From: an uncultured Verrucomicrobiota bacterium
GTDB taxonomy: Bacteria > Verrucomicrobiota > Kiritimatiellia > RFP12 > UBA1067
Reading direction: 5' to 3'
Assembly (NCBI GenBank): GCA_945483525.1
Contig: CALYRV010000001.1
Coordinates: forward strand, 1-59,198
DNA: 59,198 bases
Shown: in pieces, positions 9,727-18,321 of the stretch
Layout of the letters: each line of letters starts with the position of its first letter
Position numbering within the stretch: the stretch's first letter is position 1
Notes under the pieces: model-generated
Databases searched by the model: none
What the model was told of the DNA's origin: nothing
Seen by the model: only the letters and a program-made list of their open reading frames with translations
Program-made: the position numbers and the translations under genes

Positions 9727-9828
9727 TTTGGAGGTCGGATATCCCCCGAGGCGAAGCCGAGCTGCCGAAGGCAGGCGCAATGCGGGGTGCGCCGCGCCCC
9801 GACAATAGAACCGCACCTCTATCGGTGG
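9727..9828. repeat. GC-rich hairpin-forming intergenic region
   Basis: Contains CTGCC-GAA-GGCAG and a longer imperfect hairpin around 9782-9801 (CGGGG against CCCCG). No run of T follows, so it is not a typical terminator. It shares the words TTGGAGGTCGG and CCCGAGGCG with the gap at 12548-12575, so it may be a dispersed palindromic repeat. Confidence 0.5.
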
Positions 9829-9857
9829 TTGACAGGTGATGCCGAATATGCCATAAT
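9829..9857 (+). promoter_or_regulatory. Sigma-70 promoter for ATPase gene
   Basis: TTGACA (9829-9834), 17-nt spacer, CATAAT (9852-9857). This is the only perfect -35 in the window. The start ATG lies 42 nt after the -10. Confidence 0.75.
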
Positions 9858-9899
9858 CTTCATTAACAAAATGGCAGTTAAGTTAATGGAGATTATGTA

Positions 9900-11228
9900 A
9901 TGAAGTTCTTTGATCGTGAATCCGAGACGGCGGAGTTGCGCAGGATACGTGATGCAAGTGAGAGGTCCAGTCGCTTTACTGTGTTGACCGGACGGCGGCG
10001 TGTCGGCAAGACGGAACTCATACACCACGCCTTGTCGGATCGTCCGTACATCTACTGGTATGTCACCCGAAGCGTGGAGAGGGCGCTCGTCGCGACTTTT
10101 CAGGAGGAGGCCGAACGCGTGCTCGGCGTTCGTCTGCCGGCCCGCGTCGAAACCGTGTCCGCGCTGTTCTCGTGGGTGATGGAGGAGTCGCTACGTCAGC
10201 ATGTTACGCTGGTGATTGACGAATTCCAGGAATTCGCGCGCATTGATTCCGGGATTTTCAGCGAGATGGCCGCCGTCTGGGATCGTCTGCACAAGAAGGC
10301 CAGGATCAATCTTATCGTGAGCGGAAGCGTTAATCGGCTGATGAACCGCATCTTCTTCGATGACGGTGAACCGCTTTACGGACGGAATACCGGCAAGATC
10401 ATGCTGAGGCCGTTTCGTATTTCCGTCCTGAAGAAGATTCTTGCCGCGTATTCACCGCGAGGGCATTACAGTCCCGAAGACCTGCTGACCCTCTGGACCA
10501 TGACGGGAGGCGTTGCAAGATATGTGGAGCAATTCATCGACGATGGTGCCGTGACGAGCAGGGCCATGCTGGATTCCGCGTTTCGGCAGAGTTCGCCGGT
10601 ACTGGATGAGGGCAAGGTTGTGCTTATCCAGGAGTTCGGTAAGGACTATGGCACGTATTTTTCGATTCTAGCGGCGGTTGCGAGCGGTCGGACGAGCTAT
10701 GGCGAGATCAAGAACGAGTTAGGGGTCGAGCCCGGCGCCTACCTAGACAAACTCGAACGTGATTACGGGATCCTCGAGCGAAAGATGCCGTTCAACGCCG
10801 CGCCGAAAGGGAAAAACGGACAGTACAAGATCGAGGACCGTTTCTTTCGGTTCTGGTTCCGGTTCGTCTACAAGTACCAGTATCTCGTCGAGTCAGGACG
10901 CTTCTTAGAGCTGAGGAAGGTCGTCGACCGTGATTTTAAGATTTATTCCGGAGAGTCGCTTGAAAGCTATTTCCGTGCAATGTTTCTCGAGCGCGAGAGT
11001 TACACGCGTGTCGGCGGTTGGTGGGATCGGAAGGGTGAAAATGAGATTGACCTTGTCGCCGAGGATGAGTTGGGGAAACGGCTGGACTTCTATGAGGTCA
11101 AGCGCGACGTCCGTGACATCAGGCTGTCGCTGCTGGATGGAAAGACGAACGCGTATTTCGAAAAGAACGGCATGCCCAAGAAGGGATGGACGGTTCGTCG
11201 TCTCGGGCTTTCGCTGAAGGATATGTAG
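9900..11228 (+). CDS. AAA ATPase of the archaeal-type ATPase/DUF234 family
   Basis: Cytoplasmic P-loop ATPase of 442 residues. It opens with FFDRESETAELRRI, and Walker A is GRRRVGKT (near 31-38). A Walker B-like segment is VTLVIDEFQEF (near 103-113). The C-terminal third fits DUF234, a PD-(D/E)xK-like nuclease fold: NEIDLVAEDE and LDFYEVKRD (near 383-402) supply the expected Asp, Glu and Lys. The role of the family is unknown; multiple copies per genome are usual. GGAG at 9888-9891 is the ribosome site. A second member is at 16776, and both sit beside C-tailed surface-protein genes. Confidence 0.88.
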   Translation: MKFFDRESETAELRRIRDASERSSRFTVLTGRRRVGKTELIHHALSDRPYIYWYVTRSVERALVATFQEEAERVLGVRLPARVETVSALFSWVMEESLRQHVTLVIDEFQEFARIDSGIFSEMAAVWDRLHKKARINLIVSGSVNRLMNRIFFDDGEPLYGRNTGKIMLRPFRISVLKKILAAYSPRGHYSPEDLLTLWTMTGGVARYVEQFIDDGAVTSRAMLDSAFRQSSPVLDEGKVVLIQEFGKDYGTYFSILAAVASGRTSYGEIKNELGVEPGAYLDKLERDYGILERKMPFNAAPKGKNGQYKIEDRFFRFWFRFVYKYQYLVESGRFLELRKVVDRDFKIYSGESLESYFRAMFLERESYTRVGGWWDRKGENEIDLVAEDELGKRLDFYEVKRDVRDIRLSLLDGKTNAYFEKNGMPKKGWTVRRLGLSLKDM

Positions 11229-11241
11229 GTTTCTCCCCGAC

Positions 11242-11263
11242 ATACTACCTGAAAGTGTAGTAT
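11242..11263. promoter_or_regulatory. CCGAA-type palindrome, copy 1
   Basis: Perfect 7-nt arms ATACTAC and GTAGTAT around loop CTGAAAGT, 42 nt before the -10 box (four helical turns). It shares flanking bases ACAT before the left arm and CGG after the right with the copy at 12576. Confidence 0.75.
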
Positions 11264-11302
11264 CGGTTTCTTGATCGCTGATCACCAACTTGGGGGACTT
11301 TA

Positions 11303-11311
11303 TGGTATAAT
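11303..11311 (+). promoter_or_regulatory. Extended -10 promoter, leaderless configuration
   Basis: TGGTATAAT ends 9 nt before the ATG at 11321. Transcription would start within about 3 nt of the start codon, so the mRNA would be leaderless or nearly so. Confidence 0.65.
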
Positions 11312-11320
11312 AACTGGCGT

Positions 11321-11518
11321 ATGGATATTCAGGACATAGTCAATTCGGAGGATGTGAAGTTCATAATGGATAACTACAGGAGCATGTGCTTCTGGAGCTT
11401 TCCAGAGGATTTTATGCCTCAGAACAAGGAGCAGCTGGTGTTGGCTTTAGAATGTCTTGAACGTTATGGTGATCGTGATGCTTACTGCAAGGCGGGGGAG
11501 ATCCGTCAATGGCTTTAA
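11321..11518 (+). CDS. Small protein (65 aa) upstream of nucleotidyltransferase
   Basis: Not recognised. Predicted cytoplasmic, helical and acidic protein containing CFWSFPEDFMPQNKEQLVLALECLERYGD. It ends inside the next reading frame: the nucleotidyltransferase ATG (11509) precedes its stop by 7 nt, so the two are translationally coupled. The layout of a short gene overlapping an AbiEii-like nucleotidyltransferase resembles toxin-antitoxin pairs, but the role is inference. There is no ribosome site; expression would rely on leaderless initiation. Its promoter carries the palindrome used by the surface-protein genes. Confidence 0.65.
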   Translation: MDIQDIVNSEDVKFIMDNYRSMCFWSFPEDFMPQNKEQLVLALECLERYGDRDAYCKAGEIRQWL

Positions 11519-12318
11519 CAGGTTTTCAGAGTGAGTTGCTTCGCCTGCTTGCGAAGAACAGGATTGAGAATCCGGAGAGCTATGTCGCGTGAGGTCTGGC
11601 GTTAAACCACAGACTTGGAACGCCTCGTATATCTCGAGATATTGACATTTTCCATGATTCAAAGGAAGCGATGCGACGGAGTTGGGAGGAAGATAGGAAG
11701 ACTCTTGAAACTTACGGTTGTGAAGTCATTCCGCTGAGGGAACTTGAGTATTTTATTGAGGCCGAGGTCGCAAAGGATGGAAATCGTATGGAGATTCAAT
11801 GGGGGACCGACAGCGCTTATCGCTTCTTCCCTTTGCAACGGGATCCTGATGTAGGATTCATCTTGCATCCGATTGATTTGGCCGCGAATAAACTTGCAGC
11901 ATTGGTCGGGCGTACTGAGCCGCGAGATTGGATTGATGTCATCACGGCCACCAAGGAGCTGCAGCCGCTGCCTTATTTGCTTTCGGCCGCATGCGGCAAG
12001 GATCCTGGTTTTTCTCCGACATCGATGCTTGAATACATCGCGCGACGTCATTACAATCAGTTGGAAATTGACACCAAGATTTCGCCGAAGGGTGTTTATG
12101 ATGCTGCAGAATTGTGCCGTTATTGGCATGAGGTCATTGATCGAACGAGAGAAGAGCTTGTGGAATTTCCAAGATCTGAGGCCGGAAAAGTTGTTCTTGA
12201 TGTTGATGGGCATCCTTTCCGAGGTGATGTTTTGTCGTTGAAGTCCGCCCTTGCCGCCGGAGAAGTCGTCTTCCACGAAGGTACGATCGGCGGCGCTTGG
12301 CCGACAATCATCGGTTGA
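11509..12318 (+). pseudogene. AbiEii-like nucleotidyltransferase, interrupted by in-frame TGA
   Basis: Reading from ATG 11509 gives 27 residues ending SYVA, then TGA at 11590-11592, then the same frame continues GLALNHRLGTPRIS and RDIDIF to a natural stop at 12318 (269 codons). The join SYVA-[stop]-GLAL falls exactly on the Gly-Gly of the nucleotidyltransferase motif, with the metal-binding D-x-D as DID downstream. One base (GGA to TGA) would restore the gene. Downstream sequence shows no other damage, so the event is recent, a sequencing error, or tolerated. The intact family transfers nucleotides and often acts as the toxin half of a pair. An internal start at 11671 would lack the active site. 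Confidence 0.82.
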
Positions 12319-12339
12319 ATTTCTTCTTCGTCATAGTAC

Positions 12340-12358
12340 CGCGACCGCCTCGGTCGCG
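12340..12358. repeat. Hairpin CGCGACCG/CGGTCGCG
   Basis: Perfect 8-bp stem with a 3-nt loop (CCT). A related word, GTACCGCGATCGC, occurs at about 18214, ahead of the paralogous surface-protein gene. There is no T run, so it is more like a REP-type element than a terminator. Confidence 0.6.
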
Positions 12359-12388
12359 TTGGAGATGTTGCTTACTAAGTAGCGACTT

Positions 12389-12458
12389 TATCCAAGCGGC
12401 GTGAGGGCACGCCGCGAACTTTGCCTATCCAAGCGGCGTGAGGGCACGCCGCGAACTT
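12389..12458. repeat. Direct repeat of a 33-nt hairpin unit, two copies
   Basis: Two identical 33-nt units (12389-12421 and 12426-12458), 4 nt apart. Each contains an 8-bp stem GCGGCGTG/CACGCCGC with loop AGGG (12396-12415 and 12433-12452). The compact stem and flanking identity suggest a REP/BIME-like mobile palindrome. Confidence 0.75.
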
Positions 12459-12481
12459 GCCGTGACCACCACGATTTATAC

Positions 12482-12502
12482 GATGGGGCGAGGCGCCCCA
12501 TC
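12482..12502. repeat. Palindrome GATGGGGCG-AGG-CGCCCCATC
   Basis: A 9-bp stem with a 3-nt loop. Its 17-nt centre TGGGGCGAGGCGCCCCA recurs exactly at 21924-21940, with compensating outer bases there, so the two are members of one repeat family. Confidence 0.72.
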
Positions 12503-12575
12503 CTCCCAGTAATGATAGCGGCGATATCGCAACTTAGCTTGTTTACATTTGGAGGTCGGGTCGCCTCGACCGGAC

Positions 12576-12597
12576 ATACTACCCGAAAGTGTAGTAT
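12576..12597. promoter_or_regulatory. CCGAA palindrome, copy 2
   Basis: Perfect arms ATACTAC and GTAGTAT, loop CCGAAAGT, ending 30 nt before the -10 box. This is the best-conserved copy. Confidence 0.78.
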
Positions 12598-12624
12598 CGG
12601 GTTGCCGTGTTTTCCGACGGTTTT

Positions 12625-12633
12625 TGATATAAT
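12625..12633 (+). promoter_or_regulatory. Extended -10 promoter for surface protein
   Basis: TGATATAAT preceded by four further T. The ATG at 12656 follows after AGAAAGGTGAGG, a leader closely matching that at 18359-18373. Confidence 0.72.
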
Positions 12634-12655
12634 ACTTCACAGAAAGGTGAGGATT

Positions 12656-13816
12656 ATGTCTAAACTCTCTCGCGTCATTTTCACTGTGGCGTTTGCCGTC
12701 GGTATTGTGTCGGTTTCTTTCGGCGCTACCACATCTATTTCAAGACCCGACGGGCTTAAGGAGCTGACGATCGATACCGCTTCGCGCGTCACGACAACTG
12801 CTACAACTTACGCGAAGAAGATCGAGTTTTCGGTTTCTGATGAGATCGCGACAACACTCGGGGCAGCCACGATGACGAACTTCCCAGTGCTCGTGCGGCT
12901 TTCGTCCGCGGCAGTCGAGAATTATGACGCTTCAGCTTTTGCGCATAATGGACGCGATCTATATTTTGAGGACGAAAACGGGACTGCGCTTTCCTTTGAG
13001 CTTGACACATTTGATTCTGCGGGTGAGACGCTCGTCTGGGTGAAGATTCCGTCTCTTTCCGCGTCTACGAAATTCATCTGCTACTATGGCGGTCCCGACA
13101 ACTTTTTGAATGATCCGACGGACGTCTGGACGGGTTATCTCGGCGTTTGGCACTACAATACGACGGAAACGACCGTTCCCAATGCGACCGCGAACGCCAA
13201 CCTCGATGCGACGGCGACGAGCGCTGCAACGGCGCTTACGGGAGACGCGACGCCGTTCGGCAGCCGAGCCGTTCAGGGCGGCGCGGCATTTCAGGTTCCG
13301 GACTACGAGCCCGCATACAAAGTCGGCAACAAGTTCTCCGTGTCCGGCTGGTTCAAGATGCCGAGCTACGAGGGGGTGTCTCAGAAATGGGCGACTTGGG
13401 TCACGAAGAAGACGGGACTTGATTGGAACGCCACCTCGGGTTGGTATCTTCAGATGAATCAGTCGAAGACGAAGTGCGGGCTTGTCGAGTCCGGCGCCAC
13501 GGAAACGCTGTACGACGGGCTTCCCGATGTGACGAAGAACTGGATTTACTTCCACTATGTGAACGACGGCGGCTCGGAGAAGGTCTATTTTAATGGGTCG
13601 ACCACTCCGCGCATCAATAAGTCGAACGGTACGATCAAGGTGAGTTCGACGGTCTTTCAGATGCTTGCGGGGAGCCAGCAGGGCGATGAATTCCGGCTTT
13701 CGAAATCGACCTGGTCCGCGCTTCGCACGTCGCTTGAGTACAAGTCGATGAAGGAGTCCGGTTTCTTGTCGAACACCGGTTCGGTGGTGATGGATGTGAC
13801 CGCTCCGGTTTTCTAG
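12656..13816 (+). CDS. C-tail surface protein 1, N-terminal part (DUF2341 + LamG-like), ends at in-frame TAG
   Basis: 386 residues before TAG at 13814-13816. The start ATG 12656 begins MSKLSRVIF and a signal peptide ending near SFGA; it has AAAGGTGAGG upstream. Residues about 45-140 match the DUF2341 pattern (NFPVLVRLS, DLYFEDENGTALSFELD, VWVKIPSLS, YYGG). About 150-370 is a LamG/concanavalin-like sugar- or protein-binding fold (FSVSGWFKM). The frame continues past TAG without shift into a Calx-beta region, so one codon change separates this from a 1335-residue protein. The first 9 codons and leader are nearly identical to those of the gene at 18374, showing common origin. Confidence 0.82.
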   Translation: MSKLSRVIFTVAFAVGIVSVSFGATTSISRPDGLKELTIDTASRVTTTATTYAKKIEFSVSDEIATTLGAATMTNFPVLVRLSSAAVENYDASAFAHNGRDLYFEDENGTALSFELDTFDSAGETLVWVKIPSLSASTKFICYYGGPDNFLNDPTDVWTGYLGVWHYNTTETTVPNATANANLDATATSAATALTGDATPFGSRAVQGGAAFQVPDYEPAYKVGNKFSVSGWFKMPSYEGVSQKWATWVTKKTGLDWNATSGWYLQMNQSKTKCGLVESGATETLYDGLPDVTKNWIYFHYVNDGGSEKVYFNGSTTPRINKSNGTIKVSSTVFQMLAGSQQGDEFRLSKSTWSALRTSLEYKSMKESGFLSNTGSVVMDVTAPVF

Positions 13817-13825
13817 ACACCGACC

Positions 13826-16663
13826 GTGCAGGTTGCGTCGGATGGGTCGGCCACGATGACTTTTATGGTTACGAGTGGCGAGGGCAAGGTCTCTGCTTTG
13901 GTGGGTGACACGACGAATTTTGTCGGTACTATCGGGACAGAAATTTCGCTTAACGAGCCGAAAACGGTGCCGATTACGATATCGGCTGATGCGTGCGTTT
14001 CGGTTGGAGTATATGGAATCAATGCTAAGGGCACAGAAGTAGCCAAGTACGCAGACGGTGCCGCTATGAATGCCGCTATAGTCGCTGTTGCGACTAACGA
14101 TGCGAACGAACGAGGACTTGTTCCCGGTGTGTTTTCCGTTTCGCGTCCTGAGGGTGTCGCGACCGATTTGCCGATTGTTGTCAATCTGACTTGGGACGGA
14201 GGTACGGCCGTTCAGGGTAAGAATTATGTTGAAGAGCTGCCTGCGACGGTTACGATTCCTGCCGACGCGGCCTCGACGACGGTGGTGATTACTCCGATTA
14301 TCGATACGGAGTCCCAAAACGACGAGACTGTTGTTCTTACGGTCTCGTCAGGTGCCTACAAGAGCGGCGCAACGGCGACGATGAAGATTCTGAATCTCGT
14401 CACCGATCCGAACTACAACACGTGGGTCGCGGCGGCGGACGGCAAGGCCAGCGACGCCGCGAACTGGTCGCATGGCGTGCCGCAGGCGGGACAGAAGATT
14501 CTCTTCGATCCGCAGTTCTCCACCGCGAATTGTGAGTGGGACGGCGGAGTGAACGGACTCTCGACTTCGGTCGCAGAGTGGACGCAGGCTGAGGACTTCA
14601 CCGGTACTGTGACGATTATGACAACGTTCCCTGAGATCGCGGAATCGAGTTTCCATGTTTTTACGGTGACCGGTGATATGACGCTTGAAGGTGGTACGCT
14701 TATTCATCCGGCGCATACAGACGAGAGCAAGGAGAAGAAGGAGAACTACTGGCGTTTGCGTCTCAATGTTGGCGGTAAATTGACTGTTGGAACGGGTGGT
14801 GTGATCTCGGCTTATGGAAAGGGATCGTATGGAACTGTTTCTCACAGTGGAAGCGCATATGGCGGCAGCTATGACGGTGCAAACGCCTGGGGTAGTCTGA
14901 CCGAACCGTATGAGGTGGGTTCGAGTCCGAACGCGGATGGCGCTTGTAATACTCCGGCCGGGGGCGCGATCTGGATTGAGGTCGTGGGCGCCACTACGAT
15001 TAACGGAACGATTTCCGCCAACGGTGTCCTCGGTTGGGGCAAGTGGAATGATTATGCGGGTTCGGGCGGTGCTCTTTATCTCAAGACCGCTTCACTTGCG
15101 GGCACGGGAATGATCTCTGCCGACTGCTCGAACGACAGCAAGCGTGGCAGCAATTCGCAGACGGGTGGCGGCGGACGTGTCTCTATCCTCCTGACCTCGG
15201 ATGAATTGACGGATTTCCCGTCTGATAATATCACTGCCTATGGTGGCATAGCGTCTTATGCTCATTTCGGTGGTGCGGGCACGGTGCTTGTGCGTTCGCC
15301 GCAGAAGCCCAACGGCATCCTTTACTTCCGCGATCGCTCGACCAATAAGTACAACATGTACGGGTATCGTCCGAAAGCCACGAGCCTGACGATGATCCCA
15401 AGCGGACAGACTTGGACGCTCGACGGTATCGTGTTCGGTCCGAACGCGATTCTGCGCGTTCCGACCGGCACGACGCTCAACCTGGTCAACGGACTTGGCA
15501 GCGTGAGTTCGACGGGTACGGAGCGTGAGAACGGTCTTCTTATTGACGGTGGTTCTCTTATTCTTCCGTCCGGAGATCAGACGATCAGCGGCCCGTGGAT
15601 TTTCCAGACGACGAACGGAGTCATCAACGGAAACCTGACCGTCACTGATAATGGCTCTGTGGGCACGCATTTTCTGGTTGTTGAGTCAAAGGCGTTGTTG
15701 CGGCGCTGTGACTTGACGGTAACTGGCGACATGACAGTCAATAAGGGTGCGTATGTCTACGCCCGTCGTGGCGGCTACAGTAAAACTGATGTGGCATTGC
15801 CTGGCGGCACGACGCTTTCCGTGCATGGCGGACAGAACGGCTACACGACGGGAATCGCAGCTTATGGCTCGATTGTCAGTCCGAGTGAAGGTGGTGCCTT
15901 TGGCAATGACATAGGGCGTGCGAACTACGGCGGTGGAGCCGTTAAGCTTACGGTTGGCGGCACTTTGACTTTGAATGGCGAAATGTTGGCGACGCCGATT
16001 TGCTCTGATCGCCGTCCTGGAGCCGGCGGTTCGATTGACATTACCGCTGCACATCTTATCGGTGACGGTTTGATTAGCGCCAACGGTGCGATGCGAGATT
16101 ATTTTGCGGAAGGGACGACGGACCGCGGGGCCTCGGGCGGTGGACGAATCTCGGTTAAGCTGACCGATCCGACGGCGGTGATTTCCGATGGGTGGCGTGC
16201 GCGGGTGAATGCGATGGGAACGACACCGAAGGCAACCAAGATGACGGCCAGTGACGCTTCGTCCGCCGGCACCGTCTTCTTGCGTGATGCTACCGGTGAG
16301 AGCCTTATTGTTCGCAACGATAACAACGCGGCCAATAACGTTGCCTTTACCTCGATTCCGTCGCTGACCAGCGGTGGCGAGAGTGACGAACTTAAGGCGG
16401 CGCGACTGAATATCGAAGGGCGGTCCATCGTGAAATTGGCCGATGAACTCAAGATGTCGGCGTTGACGATGTCCGTCGACACCAAGCTCGACCTCAACGG
16501 CAATACGCTGACGGTTCGTTCCGCGAAGCTCGGAGACACGACGCTTGCAGCGGCAACGTATGCTGCGAGCGACTATTCTGACTATCTCACCGACTCCGTC
16601 GGCGGAGGTTCGCTCGTCGTCACGGGATCGGCTAAGCGCGGAATGGTCATCATCTACCGCTAA
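13826..16663 (+). CDS. C-tail surface protein 1, C-terminal part (Calx-beta, glycine-rich beta region, terminal Arg tail)
   Basis: In-frame continuation of the preceding gene after TAG 13814. A GTG at 13826 is the first start codon but has no ribosome site and no signal peptide, so this half is probably not made or exported unless the stop is read through. It holds a Fn3-like segment, then a Calx-beta domain (GVFSVSRPEG, TVTIPADAASTTVVITPI), then an NW module (ASDAANWSHGVPQ) and long glycine-rich beta repeats with GGSIDITA-like words. The last 60 residues (LDLNGNTLTV, AKLGDTTLAA) are shared with surface proteins 2 and 3. It ends in GMVIIYR. Confidence 0.78.
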   Translation: MQVASDGSATMTFMVTSGEGKVSALVGDTTNFVGTIGTEISLNEPKTVPITISADACVSVGVYGINAKGTEVAKYADGAAMNAAIVAVATNDANERGLVPGVFSVSRPEGVATDLPIVVNLTWDGGTAVQGKNYVEELPATVTIPADAASTTVVITPIIDTESQNDETVVLTVSSGAYKSGATATMKILNLVTDPNYNTWVAAADGKASDAANWSHGVPQAGQKILFDPQFSTANCEWDGGVNGLSTSVAEWTQAEDFTGTVTIMTTFPEIAESSFHVFTVTGDMTLEGGTLIHPAHTDESKEKKENYWRLRLNVGGKLTVGTGGVISAYGKGSYGTVSHSGSAYGGSYDGANAWGSLTEPYEVGSSPNADGACNTPAGGAIWIEVVGATTINGTISANGVLGWGKWNDYAGSGGALYLKTASLAGTGMISADCSNDSKRGSNSQTGGGGRVSILLTSDELTDFPSDNITAYGGIASYAHFGGAGTVLVRSPQKPNGILYFRDRSTNKYNMYGYRPKATSLTMIPSGQTWTLDGIVFGPNAILRVPTGTTLNLVNGLGSVSSTGTERENGLLIDGGSLILPSGDQTISGPWIFQTTNGVINGNLTVTDNGSVGTHFLVVESKALLRRCDLTVTGDMTVNKGAYVYARRGGYSKTDVALPGGTTLSVHGGQNGYTTGIAAYGSIVSPSEGGAFGNDIGRANYGGGAVKLTVGGTLTLNGEMLATPICSDRRPGAGGSIDITAAHLIGDGLISANGAMRDYFAEGTTDRGASGGGRISVKLTDPTAVISDGWRARVNAMGTTPKATKMTASDASSAGTVFLRDATGESLIVRNDNNAANNVAFTSIPSLTSGGESDELKAARLNIEGRSIVKLADELKMSALTMSVDTKLDLNGNTLTVRSAKLGDTTLAAATYAASDYSDYLTDSVGGGSLVVTGSAKRGMVIIYR
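16555..16601. repeat. 47-nt tract identical to 21805-21851
   Basis: This stretch of the C-terminal module is base-for-base identical to 21805-21851 in the paralogous gene, although the neighbouring codons differ at synonymous sites. That suggests recent gene conversion. Confidence 0.8.
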
Positions 16664-16698
16664 CTATCGGCATGTTATCCCGCCCGGTGAAGAAGGGC

Positions 16699-16727
16699 TT
16701 GTCGAATAGGTATGGTTTTGATAAAAT
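16699..16727 (+). promoter_or_regulatory. Promoter for second DUF234 ATPase
   Basis: TTGTCG (16699-16704), 17-nt spacer, TAAAAT (16722-16727), with TG at 16719-16720 making an extended -10. Confidence 0.65.
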
Positions 16728-16775
16728 ATTCCACAAAGAATTATTCTCTTGGGAATAATTATCGAAGGAACTGTA

Positions 16776-18173
16776 GTGGACTTTATTGACAGAACAGAGG
16801 AACTCGCACGTCTGGTGCGTATCGCCAAGGAGTCCAAGGGCGGTTTCGTCGTGCTTTGGGGACGTCGCCGGGTTGGTAAAAGCGAGTTGCTTAAGGAGTG
16901 GTGTCGGCGTGTCGGCGGGTTGTATACGGTTGCCGACAGATCCTCGGCCGTTATCCAGCGACAGAATTTCGCGAGCGTTGTCGCGACGGTTTTCGCCGGT
17001 TTCGACAACGTGGTGTATCCTACGTGGAAGGCGCTTTTCAATGCGCTGTCGCGGGAGTCGCGGCGTCTTCGCTGGCACGGACCGCTGGTGCTTGACGAGA
17101 TCCCATATTGGGTGGAGGCGGACGCTACTGTCGTGTCGGCGATGCAGAACTGGGTTGATGACGAAAAGCGCGCAAACGGATTGTTAATCGCGGTTGCGGG
17201 TTCGAGTCAGCACATGATGCAAGGGCTGGTACTGGATGCCGATTCTCCGATCTACGGCCGTGCGGACGAGAAAATGAAGCTTCAGCCGATAGCGTTTCCT
17301 TTCATTCGCGACGCATTGGGCCTTAAGTCCGATTACGAAGCGGTTCGAGCTTATGCGGTCTGGGGTGGCGTTCCTCGATACTGGGTTGCGGCCGAACGCT
17401 ACGGTTCGGATCTTGATGCGGCGTTGGACGATCAGGTTTTGAATCCTCTCGGTGTTTTTCATGAGGAGCCGATGACTATCCTGCAGAGCGAAATGCCGAG
17501 CGCGGTTTCGTTGAAGCCTTATCTCGATGTCGTGGGACTGGGCGCGAATCGTATGAGCGAGATTGCTTCTCGACTTGGAATTCCAGCGACGACGGTGGCG
17601 AAGCCGTTGGCGAAGCTGGTTGAACTCGGATTGGTGAAACGTGAGATTCCCTATGGTGAAGACGAGAAGAACGGTAAACGCTCGCTTTACCGTATCGATG
17701 ATCCGCTTTGCCGTCTGTGGTTCAAGGTCGTGGCGCCTCGACGTAGCGTTTTTGACAACGCCCCTGCGTCCGTACGGAAGTCGGTGTGGCGTTCGCAGTC
17801 CTCTGGATTGTTTGCCGACGCGTGGGAGGAACTTGCGCGCAGGAGCGTTGCGGACTCGTCGCGCCTTGCCTCTTTGTCCGGGAAGGGCGATTACTGGTTG
17901 CCCGCGGGACGATGGTGGCATGGTAACGAGCCGGAACTTGACGTGGTTTCGTTCAATGGCGCATTGACGAAGACGCTTGTAGGCGAAGTCAAGTGGTCGG
18001 AAAAGCCGTTCTCGTGCGCGGAGGTGCGTCGGCTGGCGCGGGAGTTGCTGAAGCGTCCGGTGCCAGCGCATTTTCCGTCCGATGTCGCACGGGTGTTGTT
18101 CCTATCTCGTGTTTCCGCCAATGTTCCGTCGTCAGTTGATGGCGTCGAAATCATTGACGCTGCGTCGCTTTAG
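16776..18173 (+). CDS. AAA ATPase of the archaeal-type ATPase/DUF234 family, second copy
   Basis: 465 residues. GTG 16776 is chosen because GAAGGA (16764-16769) precedes it by 6 nt and the family usually starts close to FIDRTEEL; a TTG at 16749 is further upstream. Walker A is GRRRVGKS, and a Walker B-like segment is LVLDEIPYW (near 102-110). A winged-helix segment (NRMSEIASRLGIPATTVAKPLAKL, about 255-278) precedes a DUF234 nuclease-like end with EPELDVVSFN and VGEVKWSEKP (near 385-410). It is only distantly related to the copy at 9900. It stands alone between two paralogous surface-protein genes, with its own promoter. Confidence 0.87.
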   Translation: MDFIDRTEELARLVRIAKESKGGFVVLWGRRRVGKSELLKEWCRRVGGLYTVADRSSAVIQRQNFASVVATVFAGFDNVVYPTWKALFNALSRESRRLRWHGPLVLDEIPYWVEADATVVSAMQNWVDDEKRANGLLIAVAGSSQHMMQGLVLDADSPIYGRADEKMKLQPIAFPFIRDALGLKSDYEAVRAYAVWGGVPRYWVAAERYGSDLDAALDDQVLNPLGVFHEEPMTILQSEMPSAVSLKPYLDVVGLGANRMSEIASRLGIPATTVAKPLAKLVELGLVKREIPYGEDEKNGKRSLYRIDDPLCRLWFKVVAPRRSVFDNAPASVRKSVWRSQSSGLFADAWEELARRSVADSSRLASLSGKGDYWLPAGRWWHGNEPELDVVSFNGALTKTLVGEVKWSEKPFSCAEVRRLARELLKRPVPAHFPSDVARVLFLSRVSANVPSSVDGVEIIDAASL

Positions 18174-18292
18174 GTTGTCTCGGTTAAAGTTTCGCGGCCG
18201 CCCACCGCTAAAGTACCGCGATCGCACCCCTACCAGTGTATCGCCTTCGGCGACTCGCTATCGCTACCACGAACCCACAATCACGAACCGCT
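18174..18292. repeat. Intergenic region with short hairpins and micro-repeats
   Basis: Holds TCGCC-TTC-GGCGA (about 18240-18253), the word GTACCGCGATCGC related to the hairpin at 12340, and a CACGAACC micro-repeat just before the palindrome. No gene is seen. Confidence 0.5.
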
Positions 18293-18314
18293 ATACTACC
18301 CGAAAGTGTCATAT
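18293..18314. promoter_or_regulatory. CCGAA palindrome, copy 3
   Basis: Left arm ATACTAC and loop CCGAAAGT are perfect; the right arm is GTCATAT, with two changes. It ends 31 nt before the -10 box. Confidence 0.68.
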
Positions 18315-18321
18315 TGTGTTC

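Larger units (their letters stand above)
12319..12655. other. Gene-free region packed with hairpins
   Basis: 337 bases without a coding region. It holds, in order, a hairpin (12340-12358), a two-copy 33-nt hairpin repeat (12389-12458), a third hairpin (12482-12502), the CCGAA palindrome (12576-12597) and an extended -10 promoter (12625-12633). No RNA gene was recognised. Confidence 0.7.

Noticed and set aside
9727..9828. Terminator after the first GH16 gene
   Set aside because: The hairpins lack a following T run.
11509..12318. UGA read as glycine or selenocysteine
   Set aside because: UGA ends several intact genes here at expected lengths, and no SECIS-like hairpin follows the codon.
12389..12458. 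CRISPR-like direct repeat
   Set aside because: Only two copies separated by 4 nt, each a self-contained hairpin; no spacers and no cas genes.
18174..18292. tRNA or other RNA gene in the gap
   Set aside because: No cloverleaf, no CCA end and no conserved RNA fold could be drawn; only short hairpins and micro-repeats.
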